From positions 30,437-94,436 of the forward strand of contig JANJUV010000012.1 of the NCBI GenBank assembly GCA_024710405.1: a stretch of DNA of 64,000 nucleotides, read 5' to 3'. Both the position numbers and the translations under genes were made by a program. How positions within the stretch are numbered: the first letter of the stretch is position 1; the number at the start of each line of letters is the position of its first letter. Positions 1-7,726 of this stretch are shown piece by piece. The stretch comes from Bacteroidales bacterium (GTDB taxonomy: Bacteria; Bacteroidota; Bacteroidia; Bacteroidales; F082). The notes beneath the pieces were generated by a model. That model saw only the letters and a list, made by a program, of their open reading frames with translations, searched no databases and was not told where the DNA came from.

Positions 1-1
1 C

Positions 2-52
2 GAAACCATAGAAGGAAAAAAAGCCATTGTGTTCCAAATGAAGAAATTGTAA
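2..52 (+). CDS. C-terminal end of an unidentified protein (partial)
   Basis: An open frame enters from the window edge and stops at TAA 50-52, giving the tail ETIEGKKAIVFQMKKL. Only one base separates this stop from the ATG of the nitroreductase gene, which suggests the two are co-transcribed. Too little is present to name the protein; the frame has no stop for its whole visible length but is short enough for that to be chance. Confidence 0.45.
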   Translation, partial: ETIEGKKAIVFQMKKL

Positions 53-53
53 G

Positions 54-599
54 ATGAAGTTCCTCGACCTTGTAATGAAACGCCAGAGCGACAGGCGTTA
101 CAGCCCGGAGGAGGTAGCCGAATCAGACCTTTTGCAATGTATTGAAGCGGCAAGGCTGGCTCCTTCGGCCAGCAATTCGCAGCCCTGGACTTTTGTGGTG
201 GTGCGTAGTGAACCTCTGCGTAAGGAGGTAGCTGAAGCCTGCTCTGGCCCCCTGAAAACCTTCAACCGTTTTGTTGCCGAAGCGCCCGTGCTGGTTGTGA
301 TGGTGATCGAAAAACCCAAAGCCATCACCGAACTTGGCGGACGTATCAAAAAGAAGGACTATCCCTTGTTCGATATTGGCATCGCTGCCGAACACTTCTG
401 CCTGCAGGCAGCCGAACTCGGACTGGGAAGCTGTATGCTGGGTTGGTTTAGCGAGAAAAAAATCAAAAAACTGCTCCACATCCCATCGTCAAAGACCATC
501 GGACTGGTAATCACCCTTGGCCACACCCCTCCTGATTATCCCCATCGCGAAAAAATCCGAAAACCGCTTGAAAAAGTGCTGCGGTTTGACAGGTATTGA
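54..599 (+). CDS. nitroreductase family protein
   Basis: A 181-residue flavoprotein of the nitroreductase fold, which normally binds FMN as a homodimer and transfers hydride from NAD(P)H to nitroaromatics, quinones or flavins. Visible family signs are the N-terminal RQSDRRY segment (phosphate-contacting SxRxF/Y type motif), APSASNSQPWTF at about residues 37-48 (FMN-binding ligand segment) and the late GIAAEHFCLQAAELGLGSCMLGW core followed by a GHTPPDYP-like tail. The ATG lies one base after the preceding stop. Substrate cannot be deduced; members of this size are often called NAD(P)H-dependent oxidoreductases without further detail. Confidence 0.85.
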   Translation: MKFLDLVMKRQSDRRYSPEEVAESDLLQCIEAARLAPSASNSQPWTFVVVRSEPLRKEVAEACSGPLKTFNRFVAEAPVLVVMVIEKPKAITELGGRIKKKDYPLFDIGIAAEHFCLQAAELGLGSCMLGWFSEKKIKKLLHIPSSKTIGLVITLGHTPPDYPHREKIRKPLEKVLRFDRY

Positions 600-799
600 G
601 GACAAAACAGCACAAAAACCGCTCTTTCACGCCCACCTTGTTGAACAAAAATTAATCATTTCGGAACCTTTTTGCGCAAGAATCTGCGAAACCCCTGCTT
701 CGTCCGAATTTCTCAGATTAAGGACATCTGTTTTTAAGTACAAATTGTATAAATCGTTCCGGAAATAAATACTTCAGTCCGGCGCAAGACGGTAAATGG

Positions 800-807
800 T
801 ACTTTTG
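800..807 (+). promoter_or_regulatory. Bacteroidota -7 promoter box for the U32 peptidase gene
   Basis: TACTTTTG matches TAnnTTTG perfectly and ends only four bases before the ATG at 812. No clear TTTG was seen about 20 bases upstream. The spacing predicts a leaderless or nearly leaderless message. Confidence 0.5.
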
Positions 808-811
808 CAGC

Positions 812-2053
812 ATGAAGCAGATCGAAATCATGTCGCCGGCAGGCTCTTACGAGTCGTTGATGGCTGCCATACAGGCGGGTGCCGGTTCGGTTTATTTTGG
901 CATAGGCAAACTCAATATGCGGGCCAAATCATCACAGAACTTCACCCTCAACGACCTTTCGGAGATTGCATCCATCTGCCGCAACAACGAGGTAAAAAGC
1001 TATGTGACCCTCAACACTGTGGTGTTTGACAGCGAACTCGAAGAGATACGGCAGCTGGTGGATGCCATCAGACAGCACAAAATCACAGCAGTGATTGCTT
1101 CGGACCAGGCGGTAATCCAGTATGCCCGCGAAGCCGGAGTTGAAGTACATATGTCCACCCAGACGAACATCACCAATATTGCAGCCGTGCGCTATTATGC
1201 ACGTTATGCCGATGTGATGGTCACCGCGCGTGAACTTTCGCTCGATCAGGTAGCTGCCATTACCCGCGCCATAAAAGAACAGGAAATCAAAGGCCCTTCA
1301 GGCGAACTCGTCCGCATAGAGGTTTTTGTACATGGTGCCTTATGCATGGCCGTTTCGGGCAAATGTTATCTTAGCCTCGACATGCTCAACTCTTCGGCCA
1401 ACCGTGGGGCCTGCCTGCAGCCCTGCCGCCGCACCTATGCCGTACACGACTCCGACAATGAAGCCGAAATGCTGGTAGACAATGAATACATCATGTCGCC
1501 CAAAGATTTGAATACCTTGCCGTTTCTCGACAAAGTGCTGGCTGCCGGTGTCGAGGTGCTGAAGATCGAAGGCCGCGGGCGCTCGCCCGAGTATGTGAAA
1601 ACAGTCACCAAAGTTTATCACGAAGCCGTTGAAGCCATTCAATCCGGAGAATTTACGCCTGATAAGGTTGATGCATGGGGCCTTCAGCTGGCTTCGGTCT
1701 ATAACCGCGGGTTCTGGGATGGCTATTATCTGGGACGAAAAACAGGCGAATGGACCGAAAATTATGGCTCAAGAGCCACACAATATAAGGTGTATGTGGG
1801 AAAAATAAACAACTACTTCGCTAAAATCGGCGTGGCCGAAGTGCTGGTGGAGGCACAGGAGCTAAACAGGGGTGACGAACTGCTGATCATTGGCCCAACG
1901 ACCGGCGTGGCAGAAGAAACGGCCTATGAGATCAGAGTAGAGCTACAACCGGTTGACACAGCCGGCAAAGGAAGCAATTGTTCCATAGCAGTGCAAAACA
2001 ACGTAAGAAGAGGTGACAAAGTGTACAAAATCATGCACCGCAAAGAAGAATGA
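812..2053 (+). CDS. U32 family peptidase / tRNA hydroxylation-type protein
   Basis: A 413-residue member of peptidase family U32, the family that includes collagenase-like proteins and the tRNA-hydroxylation proteins TrhP (YegQ) and RlhA. The N-terminus MKQIEIMSPAGSYESL matches the usual family opening (xxELLAPAGxxE), supporting this start although the -7 box is only four bases upstream. The signature EVFVHGALCMAVSGKCYLS (about residues 169-187) is followed by NRGACLQPCRRTY, giving the clustered cysteines typical of the family, and by LKIEGRGRSPEYV. The length is that of YegQ-like proteins with a C-terminal beta-barrel extension. A proteolytic role is not assured; tRNA modification is at least as likely. 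Confidence 0.85.
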   Translation: MKQIEIMSPAGSYESLMAAIQAGAGSVYFGIGKLNMRAKSSQNFTLNDLSEIASICRNNEVKSYVTLNTVVFDSELEEIRQLVDAIRQHKITAVIASDQAVIQYAREAGVEVHMSTQTNITNIAAVRYYARYADVMVTARELSLDQVAAITRAIKEQEIKGPSGELVRIEVFVHGALCMAVSGKCYLSLDMLNSSANRGACLQPCRRTYAVHDSDNEAEMLVDNEYIMSPKDLNTLPFLDKVLAAGVEVLKIEGRGRSPEYVKTVTKVYHEAVEAIQSGEFTPDKVDAWGLQLASVYNRGFWDGYYLGRKTGEWTENYGSRATQYKVYVGKINNYFAKIGVAEVLVEAQELNRGDELLIIGPTTGVAEETAYEIRVELQPVDTAGKGSNCSIAVQNNVRRGDKVYKIMHRKEE

Positions 2054-2066
2054 AACAACATCCCAT

Positions 2067-2099
2067 TTTGTTTGCCATCAGAAAATAATTGTACTTTTG
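2067..2099 (+). promoter_or_regulatory. promoter for the LuxR-type response regulator
   Basis: TTTG at 2067-2070 and TACTTTTG at 2092-2099 are separated by 21 bases, the classic Bacteroidota -33/-7 arrangement. The ATG of the regulator follows at 2121, so this gene has its own promoter, separate from the U32 gene. Confidence 0.65.
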
Positions 2100-2120
2100 C
2101 TGTTAATAAATAAACAATAG

Positions 2121-2771
2121 ATGGATCCGGTCATACGCATCATGCTTGTTGACGACCACGAGATTTTTCGCATCGGTCTGAAACAGATAATCAGCACATT
2201 GGGTTATGCAAGGGTGGTCGGAGAAGCCGAAAATGGCTTAGATTTCCTCAGGCTGATAGAAACCACCGAAACCGACATAGTTCTGATGGATATTCAGATG
2301 CCTGTGATGGACGGAATTGAAGCCACAAAGCGTGCCAGAGTACTGAAACCGGGAATCAAAATACTGGCATTGAGCACATTTAAAGAAGAACATTACATTC
2401 AACAAATGATTGCTCTGGGTGCAAAAGGCTTCCTGCTGAAGAACATACGCAGGGATGCACTTGACCGCGCATTGCAGGCTGTGTTTAACGGACGCACCTA
2501 TTACAGCGAAGAGCTGTGGGACTATTTCACCCGAAGCATGGCACGTGAAGAAGACAACAAAGTACAGATCAGTCTGACCAAAAGGGAGCAGGAAATTTTG
2601 CAGCTGCTGTCCAAAGGTTTGAATAACAAGGAAATAGCTGATAAGCTATTTGTCAGCGAACGCACCATTGTAGGCCACAAGACAAATCTGCTGGCCAAGA
2701 CCAACTGCAAAAACACGGTAGCACTCTTGTCGTTTGCCATCCGAAACGGTTGGGTGCAGATGAATGGCTGA
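2121..2771 (+). CDS. NarL/FixJ-family response regulator
   Basis: A 216-residue two-component regulator. The receiver domain (about 1-120) has the acidic pair DD at 11-12, the phospho-acceptor Asp57 in IVLMDIQMPVMDG, a conserved Ser/Thr in LALST and Lys in FLLKN. The C-terminal LuxR-type helix-turn-helix (about 148-212) carries LTKREQEILQLLSKGLNNKEIADKL in overlapping pieces and a recognition helix around VSERTIVGHK. It is the only protein around the hydrogenase island with a recognisable DNA-binding output domain, so it is a reasonable candidate to read the sensor kinases encoded downstream; that link is inference. Confidence 0.9.
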   Translation: MDPVIRIMLVDDHEIFRIGLKQIISTLGYARVVGEAENGLDFLRLIETTETDIVLMDIQMPVMDGIEATKRARVLKPGIKILALSTFKEEHYIQQMIALGAKGFLLKNIRRDALDRALQAVFNGRTYYSEELWDYFTRSMAREEDNKVQISLTKREQEILQLLSKGLNNKEIADKLFVSERTIVGHKTNLLAKTNCKNTVALLSFAIRNGWVQMNG

Positions 2772-2900
2772 AAATTTCATAATCAACTGATTTACTGATT
2801 ATACTTCTCTTGCTTTCCTAAATTTTTGCGTAAAAGTACTGGTTAGCACTTCCTCAAACTACAGGTTTTTTCATTGTGAAATCAGTAACAATAAACCTAT

Positions 2901-2919
2901 TCCAGTAAACTTTACTGGA
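2901..2919 (+). promoter_or_regulatory. 19-bp perfect palindrome at the hydrogenase island promoter (probable operator)
   Basis: TCCAGTAAA, one C, then TTTACTGGA: two 9-base arms that are exact inverted repeats. It ends one base before the -7 box at 2921 and occupies the stretch where a -33 box would lie; no TTTG is seen at the expected place. This is the layout expected for an activator site or a strong operator. I do not recognise it as a known regulator's consensus. Confidence 0.65.
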
Positions 2920-2920
2920 G

Positions 2921-2928
2921 TAATTTTG
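2921..2928 (+). promoter_or_regulatory. -7 box heading the hydrogenase island
   Basis: TAATTTTG fits TAnnTTTG and lies about 50 bases before the ATG at 2978. It directly abuts the palindrome at 2901-2919. Confidence 0.55.
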
Positions 2929-2977
2929 CTTTATAATTGTTACATAAATAACAAACCCATCAAAAAAACTGAACAAC

Positions 2978-3493
2978 ATGAAAAAAGCTAAAATTCTGGT
3001 GGTTGACGACGACATGGACGTGATCACCATGCTGGAGCAGATCCTGAGCAAAGAAGGCTACGAAGTTATTTCGGCCTTTAACAAGAAAGAAGGAATTGAG
3101 TTGGCACTTGCCGAAAAACCTGATGTGGCAATCATCGACGTGATGATGACCACCCATTACGAAGGTTTTGAGATGGCCCGTGAGTTTGTGGACAATCCGT
3201 CTTTAAAAGGTATTCCCACCCTGATCGAGACATCCATCGAAGTGCTGATGACCACCAAACCGAGTGTGCAGGCTATGGCCAGGGAATTCCGCAACGACCC
3301 CAACTACAAAGAATTACAGGTAATCCTGATCCGCGACATCGTCACCGGCAATTCGGGTATTGACTACCGTGCCGAAGACGGACGGTCGGTTTGGGTTCCG
3401 GTAGATGGATTTGTGCGCAAACCCGTTGACCGCAGCCGTGTGCTCCCCGAAATTGAAAGACTCCTGGCCAAGAAACAGCCCATGAACGTGTGA
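2978..3493 (+). CDS. stand-alone receiver protein with an internal duplication
   Basis: A 171-residue single-domain response regulator, longer than the usual 120-130. The acidic triad DDD (10-12), phospho-acceptor Asp54 in AIIDVMMTT and Lys148 in DGFVRKPV are present, so phosphorylation is plausible. Between Asp54 and the end of the fold residues 55-88 and 89-122 form a tandem repeat without gaps: both contain VxMTT, MAREF, a D/N pair, P, and a K four residues later. In the second copy the position matching Asp54 is Glu88. No output domain is present. It is the first gene of the hydrogenase transcription unit, 58 bases before hydC, and probably acts in a phosphorelay or on a partner protein. 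Confidence 0.8.
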   Translation: MKKAKILVVDDDMDVITMLEQILSKEGYEVISAFNKKEGIELALAEKPDVAIIDVMMTTHYEGFEMAREFVDNPSLKGIPTLIETSIEVLMTTKPSVQAMAREFRNDPNYKELQVILIRDIVTGNSGIDYRAEDGRSVWVPVDGFVRKPVDRSRVLPEIERLLAKKQPMNV

Positions 3494-3551
3494 TTCGTTT
3501 TGCTTTCCCCGCGAAAGCACCTAATTATATAAACGCTAATAATACAACATC

Positions 3552-4022
3552 ATGACAAGCTCAATTCAGGAAATTTTGAACAAGTACCCGAACGCCGGAC
3601 ACGATAGTCTGATTCCGATCCTGCAACAGGTTCAGGAACATATGGGTTACCTGTCGGAAGAATCCGTTGTTGAAGTGGGAAAGTACCTGAATATGCCCAC
3701 CAGCAAAATCTTTGGTGTAGCCACTTTCTACAACCAGTTCAGGTTCAATGCACCCGGAAAATTTCACGTTCAGGTGTGTCGTGGTACAGCCTGCCACGTT
3801 CTGGGTTCGGCCACAGTGCTGAACGAAATCGAGAAAAACCTGAAGATCAAAGCCGGACAAACCACCAAGGACAAAATGTTCAGCCTCGAAGTAGTTGCCT
3901 GTATCGGTGCCTGCGGACTGGCTCCGGTAATCAGCATCAATGGCGAATTTCACGCCAAGGTTACTTCCGAAACCATTAAAACTATTTTCGATTCATACAG
4001 AAACAGGGAGGTTGTATCATGA
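3552..4022 (+). CDS. hydC: [FeFe]-hydrogenase subunit HydC (NuoE-like)
   Basis: A 156-residue thioredoxin-like [2Fe-2S] protein of the NuoE/HydC family. The cluster ligands are visible as CRGTAC (CX4C, about 77-82) and CIGAC (CX3C, about 118-122). It is preceded by the helical N-terminal segment typical of NuoE (QQVQEHMGYLSEESV). It passes electrons between the flavin subunit HydB and other clusters. Its stop codon overlaps the start of hydB by four bases (ATGA), so translation is coupled. With hydB and hydA next to it the assignment to a trimeric hydrogenase rather than complex I is secure. Confidence 0.92.
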   Translation: MTSSIQEILNKYPNAGHDSLIPILQQVQEHMGYLSEESVVEVGKYLNMPTSKIFGVATFYNQFRFNAPGKFHVQVCRGTACHVLGSATVLNEIEKNLKIKAGQTTKDKMFSLEVVACIGACGLAPVISINGEFHAKVTSETIKTIFDSYRNREVVS

Positions 4023-5959
4023 TGGCCGACAAAAATTATCTGATTGAGAATGTGCTCAGACGCACTGAAAAAGAAGAGCTTAAACCCGAGGTTCTGCGTC
4101 AGCTTAAAGTGCTGCGGGGTGATGAAAACACCAAACCCGTTGTATATGTCGGAGCCGGAACCTGCGGCCTTGGCGCCGGTGCTGCGCAAACCATGCAACA
4201 CGCCCGTACCTGGCTCGCCGAAAAAGGCATTGACGCTGAGGTGATTCCAGTGGGATGTATCGGTTTGTGTTCTTCTGAACCTTTGCTCGATGTGAAACTC
4301 CCGGGACGCAAGCGCATTTCGTTCGAACATGTTTCAGCAGAGAAGGTTGCCCCCATTCTTGAGCAGGTTTTTGCAGGCAAACTGCCGCAGGCAGATATCC
4401 TCGGGCAGTTTGCTGAACAGGACACGCAGGAATCATGGGAACATGTTCCGGCACTTACTGATCATTTCTTCTTCAAACCACAGGTGCGCCTTGTGCTCGA
4501 AAACTGCGGAATCACCAACCCGGTCAGCATTGAGGAATATATCGCAAGGGGTGGTTATCGCGCTTACCTGAATTCATTGAAAGTGTTCAGCAGAGAAGAA
4601 TTGTGCGATTTCGTTGAAAAGAGCGGACTCAGAGGACGTGGCGGCGGAGGTTTCCCCACAGGTAAAAAATGGAAGTTTGCCCTGGGCACCGAATCCGAAC
4701 AAAAATATTTGATCTGCAACGCTGATGAAGGCGACCCGGGTGCATTTATGGATCGTGCCGTGATCGAAGGCGACCCACACAAGTTACTCGAAGGTATGGC
4801 CATTGCAGCTTATGCCATCGGTGCCTCCAAAGCATATGTTTACATCCGAGCCGAATATCCCCTGGCCATCGAAAGACTGGTAATCGCCATTGATCAGGCA
4901 AAACAATACGGCCTGATCGGCAAAAACATATTTGATTCAGGCGTTGATCTTGATATCGTGATTAAAAAAGGTGCGGGTGCATTTGTTTGCGGCGAAGAGA
5001 CCGCCCTCATCCACAGCATCGAAGGCAAACGCGGGATGCCGCGGCCAAGGCCTCCATTCCCGGCCGTCAGTGGTTTGTTTGGCAAACCCACCATCATCAA
5101 CAATGTGGAAACCCTCTCGAACCTGCCCACCATCATCAACAAAGGCGCAGACTGGTTCTCTTCCATGGGAACAGCCACCAGCAAAGGAACAAAAGTGTTT
5201 GCCCTATCGGGAAAAATCTCCCTCACCGGTTTGGTCGAAATCCCAATGGGTACCTCCATCCGCGAAATCATCTTTACAGTAGCCGGCGGTGTACCCAATG
5301 GTAAAAAATTCAAGGCGGTGCAGATGGGCGGTCCTTCGGGCGGCTGTGTCACCGATCAGAATCTCGACATACCCATTGACTACGAATCGCTGCTCAACGT
5401 TGGCGCCATGATGGGCTCGGGCGGCATGGTTGTGATGGACGAAGACACCTGTATGGTGGATGTTGCAAAATTCTTCATGGACTTCATCCAGCGCGAAAGC
5501 TGCGGCAAATGTATCCCTTGCCGCGAAGGAACAAGGCGTATGCTCGAGATTCTCGAGAGTATCACCACCAAACCCAAAAACAGGGAAACACATGAGCCGC
5601 TGGCACGTTTCAAAGGGGTGCTTCAGATCGAAAAACTGGGTAAAGTTATCCGCGACACCTCGCTGTGCGGCCTCGGACAATCAGCACCCAATCCCGTGCT
5701 CAGCACACTCAAATGGTTCAGGGAAGAATACGAAGAGCATGTGTTTGACAAGAAATGCCGGGCAGGAGTTTGTACCAACCTCAGGGTTTATACCATTGAT
5801 GTGGAAAACTGTACAGGTTGCACCCTCTGCGCCAAAAAATGCCCCACCAACGCCATCATCGGCGGACGCAAGCAGCCCCATTTCATCATACCCGACAAAT
5901 GTATCAGCTGCGGCGCCTGCGAAGAGGCATGTAACTTCAATGCAGTGAAAGTCAGCTAA
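4019..5959 (+). CDS. hydB: [FeFe]-hydrogenase subunit HydB (NuoF-like, flavin and NADH binding)
   Basis: A 646-residue flavo-iron-sulfur subunit. Order of domains: an N-terminal thioredoxin-like segment with Cys49, Cys80 and Cys84; the NuoF FMN/NADH-binding core starting near GLRGRGGGGFPTG (about 203-215) and including NADEGDPGAFMDR; an SLBB segment; the [4Fe-4S] motif ESCGKCIPCREGTRRM (about 495-510); and a C-terminal two-cluster ferredoxin with CTGCTLCAKKC and CISCGACEEAC. The extra N- and C-terminal cluster domains are what separates HydB from plain NuoF. In the trimer it is the site of NAD(H) exchange and the probable bifurcating flavin. Only three cysteines are visible in the N-terminal domain. 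Confidence 0.93.
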   Translation: MMADKNYLIENVLRRTEKEELKPEVLRQLKVLRGDENTKPVVYVGAGTCGLGAGAAQTMQHARTWLAEKGIDAEVIPVGCIGLCSSEPLLDVKLPGRKRISFEHVSAEKVAPILEQVFAGKLPQADILGQFAEQDTQESWEHVPALTDHFFFKPQVRLVLENCGITNPVSIEEYIARGGYRAYLNSLKVFSREELCDFVEKSGLRGRGGGGFPTGKKWKFALGTESEQKYLICNADEGDPGAFMDRAVIEGDPHKLLEGMAIAAYAIGASKAYVYIRAEYPLAIERLVIAIDQAKQYGLIGKNIFDSGVDLDIVIKKGAGAFVCGEETALIHSIEGKRGMPRPRPPFPAVSGLFGKPTIINNVETLSNLPTIINKGADWFSSMGTATSKGTKVFALSGKISLTGLVEIPMGTSIREIIFTVAGGVPNGKKFKAVQMGGPSGGCVTDQNLDIPIDYESLLNVGAMMGSGGMVVMDEDTCMVDVAKFFMDFIQRESCGKCIPCREGTRRMLEILESITTKPKNRETHEPLARFKGVLQIEKLGKVIRDTSLCGLGQSAPNPVLSTLKWFREEYEEHVFDKKCRAGVCTNLRVYTIDVENCTGCTLCAKKCPTNAIIGGRKQPHFIIPDKCISCGACEEACNFNAVKVS

Positions 5960-5987
5960 ACTACACAAACAAAAAAAACGTGAAATC

Positions 5988-7709
5988 ATGAACCTCACTA
6001 TAGAAGTCAACAACAACAAGCTGAGTGCCCAAAAAGGAGATACAATCCTTGATGTTCTATCCCGTAATGGAATGGGTGTGCCCACTCTTTGTCATATGAA
6101 AGGTTTGTTCCCAACGGGATCGTGCCGCATGTGCGTGGTGGAAGTCGAGGGCCGCAAAAACCTGGTTACAGCCTGCTCCGAACCGGTGAACGATGGCATG
6201 AAAATAATGACCCATTCCTCAAGGGTGATCGAATCCCGCAAAACCATTGTCGAACTGCTTCTTTCAAACCATCCTGACGATTGTCTCTACTGCGAAAGAA
6301 ACGGAAACTGCGAACTTCAAAAACTGTCCGAAGACCTCAACATTCGTGAAAGACGAATCAGCGGACAGAAGAACAACTACCGCCTCGATGTTTCGAGTGC
6401 CAGTATCGTACGCGACCCTGCCAAATGTATTTTGTGCGGCCGCTGCGTCAGGGTATGCGACGAAATAGAAGGAGTTTCGGCCATCGAATTCGTTGGCAGA
6501 GGAAGCAAAACCTTCATTGACACCTCATTCAATCATGGCCTGAACCTTTCGAGTTGTGTCAACTGCGGTCAATGTATCATGGTTTGTCCCACCGGTGCCC
6601 TGAAAGAAAAATCACATATTGCCGAAACCAAGGACAACCTGAGTGATCCCAACAAAACCGTGATCATTCAATACGCTCCTTCAATTTCAGTAACTCTCGC
6701 CGAAGAATTCGGTTTCAAACCCGGACAAAACATTATCGGCATCATGAATGCTGCACTTCGCCGCATCGGATTCGACTATGTGTTCGACACTTCTTTCTCG
6801 GCCGACCTCACCATCATGGAGGAAGCCTCGGAACTGGTGCACAGGGTGAAAAACGGCGGCAAACTGCCAATGGTAACCAGCTGCTGCCCGGGATGGGTAA
6901 AATTTGCAGAAGAGTTTCATCAGGACATGATCGACAACCTCTCCACCTGTAAATCGCCGCAACAAATGATGGGTGCTATTATAAAAAGCTATTTTGCGCA
7001 GAGCGAAGGCATCGATCCCGAAAAGATCTATTCCGTTTCGGTGATGCCCTGCACCGCCAAAAAGTTTGAGCAGCAACGTGAAGAAATGACCCAAAATGGC
7101 ATTTCGGACGTGGATGCAGTACTCACCACCCGCGAACTGGCCCGCCTGATCAGATTACATGGCATTGACATTCACAAACTTGAACCTGAAATCGCCGACT
7201 CGACGCTGGGAACCCGTTCATCGGCAGGAAAAATCTTCGGAGCATCCGGAGGGGTGATGGAAGCCGCCGTTCGCACTGCACACTACCTGATCACCGGCAA
7301 GGAAATGGTTAAATTTCAGGTGCGCGGCGTGCGTGGACTGGAAGGACGTAAAGAGGCCAAAGTGCAGATTGGTGAACTCGAAGTTGGTGTTGCCGTTGTG
7401 AGTGGACTCAAAAATGCGAGCATGCTGATGGATGAGATCCGCAATGGACGCGACGACATTCATTTCATCGAGGTGATGGCATGCCCGGGCGGTTGTATCA
7501 ATGGTGGTGGTCAACCCATTGGCGCCGACGAAGAAGCAATCAAGGCGCGTATGACAACACTTTACGACATCGACGAAAAAGATGCCATCAAAGTTTCGCA
7601 CAAAAACCCCTACATCGTTGAGCTGTACGACAAGTTCCTGGGCAAGCCTCTTGGCCACAAGAGCCACGAGCTGTTGCACACCCACTATCAGAAACGAGAA
7701 GTTAAATAG
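5988..7709 (+). CDS. hydA: [FeFe]-hydrogenase catalytic subunit HydA
   Basis: A 573-residue catalytic subunit. From the N-terminus: a [2Fe-2S] domain (Cys35, 46, 49, 63); a His-Cys [4Fe-4S] site (His95, Cys99, 102, 108); two ferredoxin clusters (Cys147/150/153/157 and Cys190/193/196/200); the H-cluster domain with the three signatures TSCCPGW (Cys299-300), MPCTAKK (Cys355) and MACPGGCINGGGQP (Cys499, Cys503); and the C-terminal small-subunit-like tail. All expected H-cluster ligands and the proton-relay Cys299 are kept, so it should be active once matured. It lacks the extra C-terminal [2Fe-2S] domain of the longer Thermotoga-type enzyme. It sits 28 bases after hydB. Confidence 0.95.
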   Translation: MNLTIEVNNNKLSAQKGDTILDVLSRNGMGVPTLCHMKGLFPTGSCRMCVVEVEGRKNLVTACSEPVNDGMKIMTHSSRVIESRKTIVELLLSNHPDDCLYCERNGNCELQKLSEDLNIRERRISGQKNNYRLDVSSASIVRDPAKCILCGRCVRVCDEIEGVSAIEFVGRGSKTFIDTSFNHGLNLSSCVNCGQCIMVCPTGALKEKSHIAETKDNLSDPNKTVIIQYAPSISVTLAEEFGFKPGQNIIGIMNAALRRIGFDYVFDTSFSADLTIMEEASELVHRVKNGGKLPMVTSCCPGWVKFAEEFHQDMIDNLSTCKSPQQMMGAIIKSYFAQSEGIDPEKIYSVSVMPCTAKKFEQQREEMTQNGISDVDAVLTTRELARLIRLHGIDIHKLEPEIADSTLGTRSSAGKIFGASGGVMEAAVRTAHYLITGKEMVKFQVRGVRGLEGRKEAKVQIGELEVGVAVVSGLKNASMLMDEIRNGRDDIHFIEVMACPGGCINGGGQPIGADEEAIKARMTTLYDIDEKDAIKVSHKNPYIVELYDKFLGKPLGHKSHELLHTHYQKREVK

Positions 7710-7726
7710 CATAAAAAAGTTGTATT

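Noticed and set aside
4019..4300. HydB N-terminal domain with three cysteines as a broken cluster site
   Set aside because: Similar GTCG...GCxGxC arrangements occur in related HydB/HndB-type subunits, so I do not treat it as damage.
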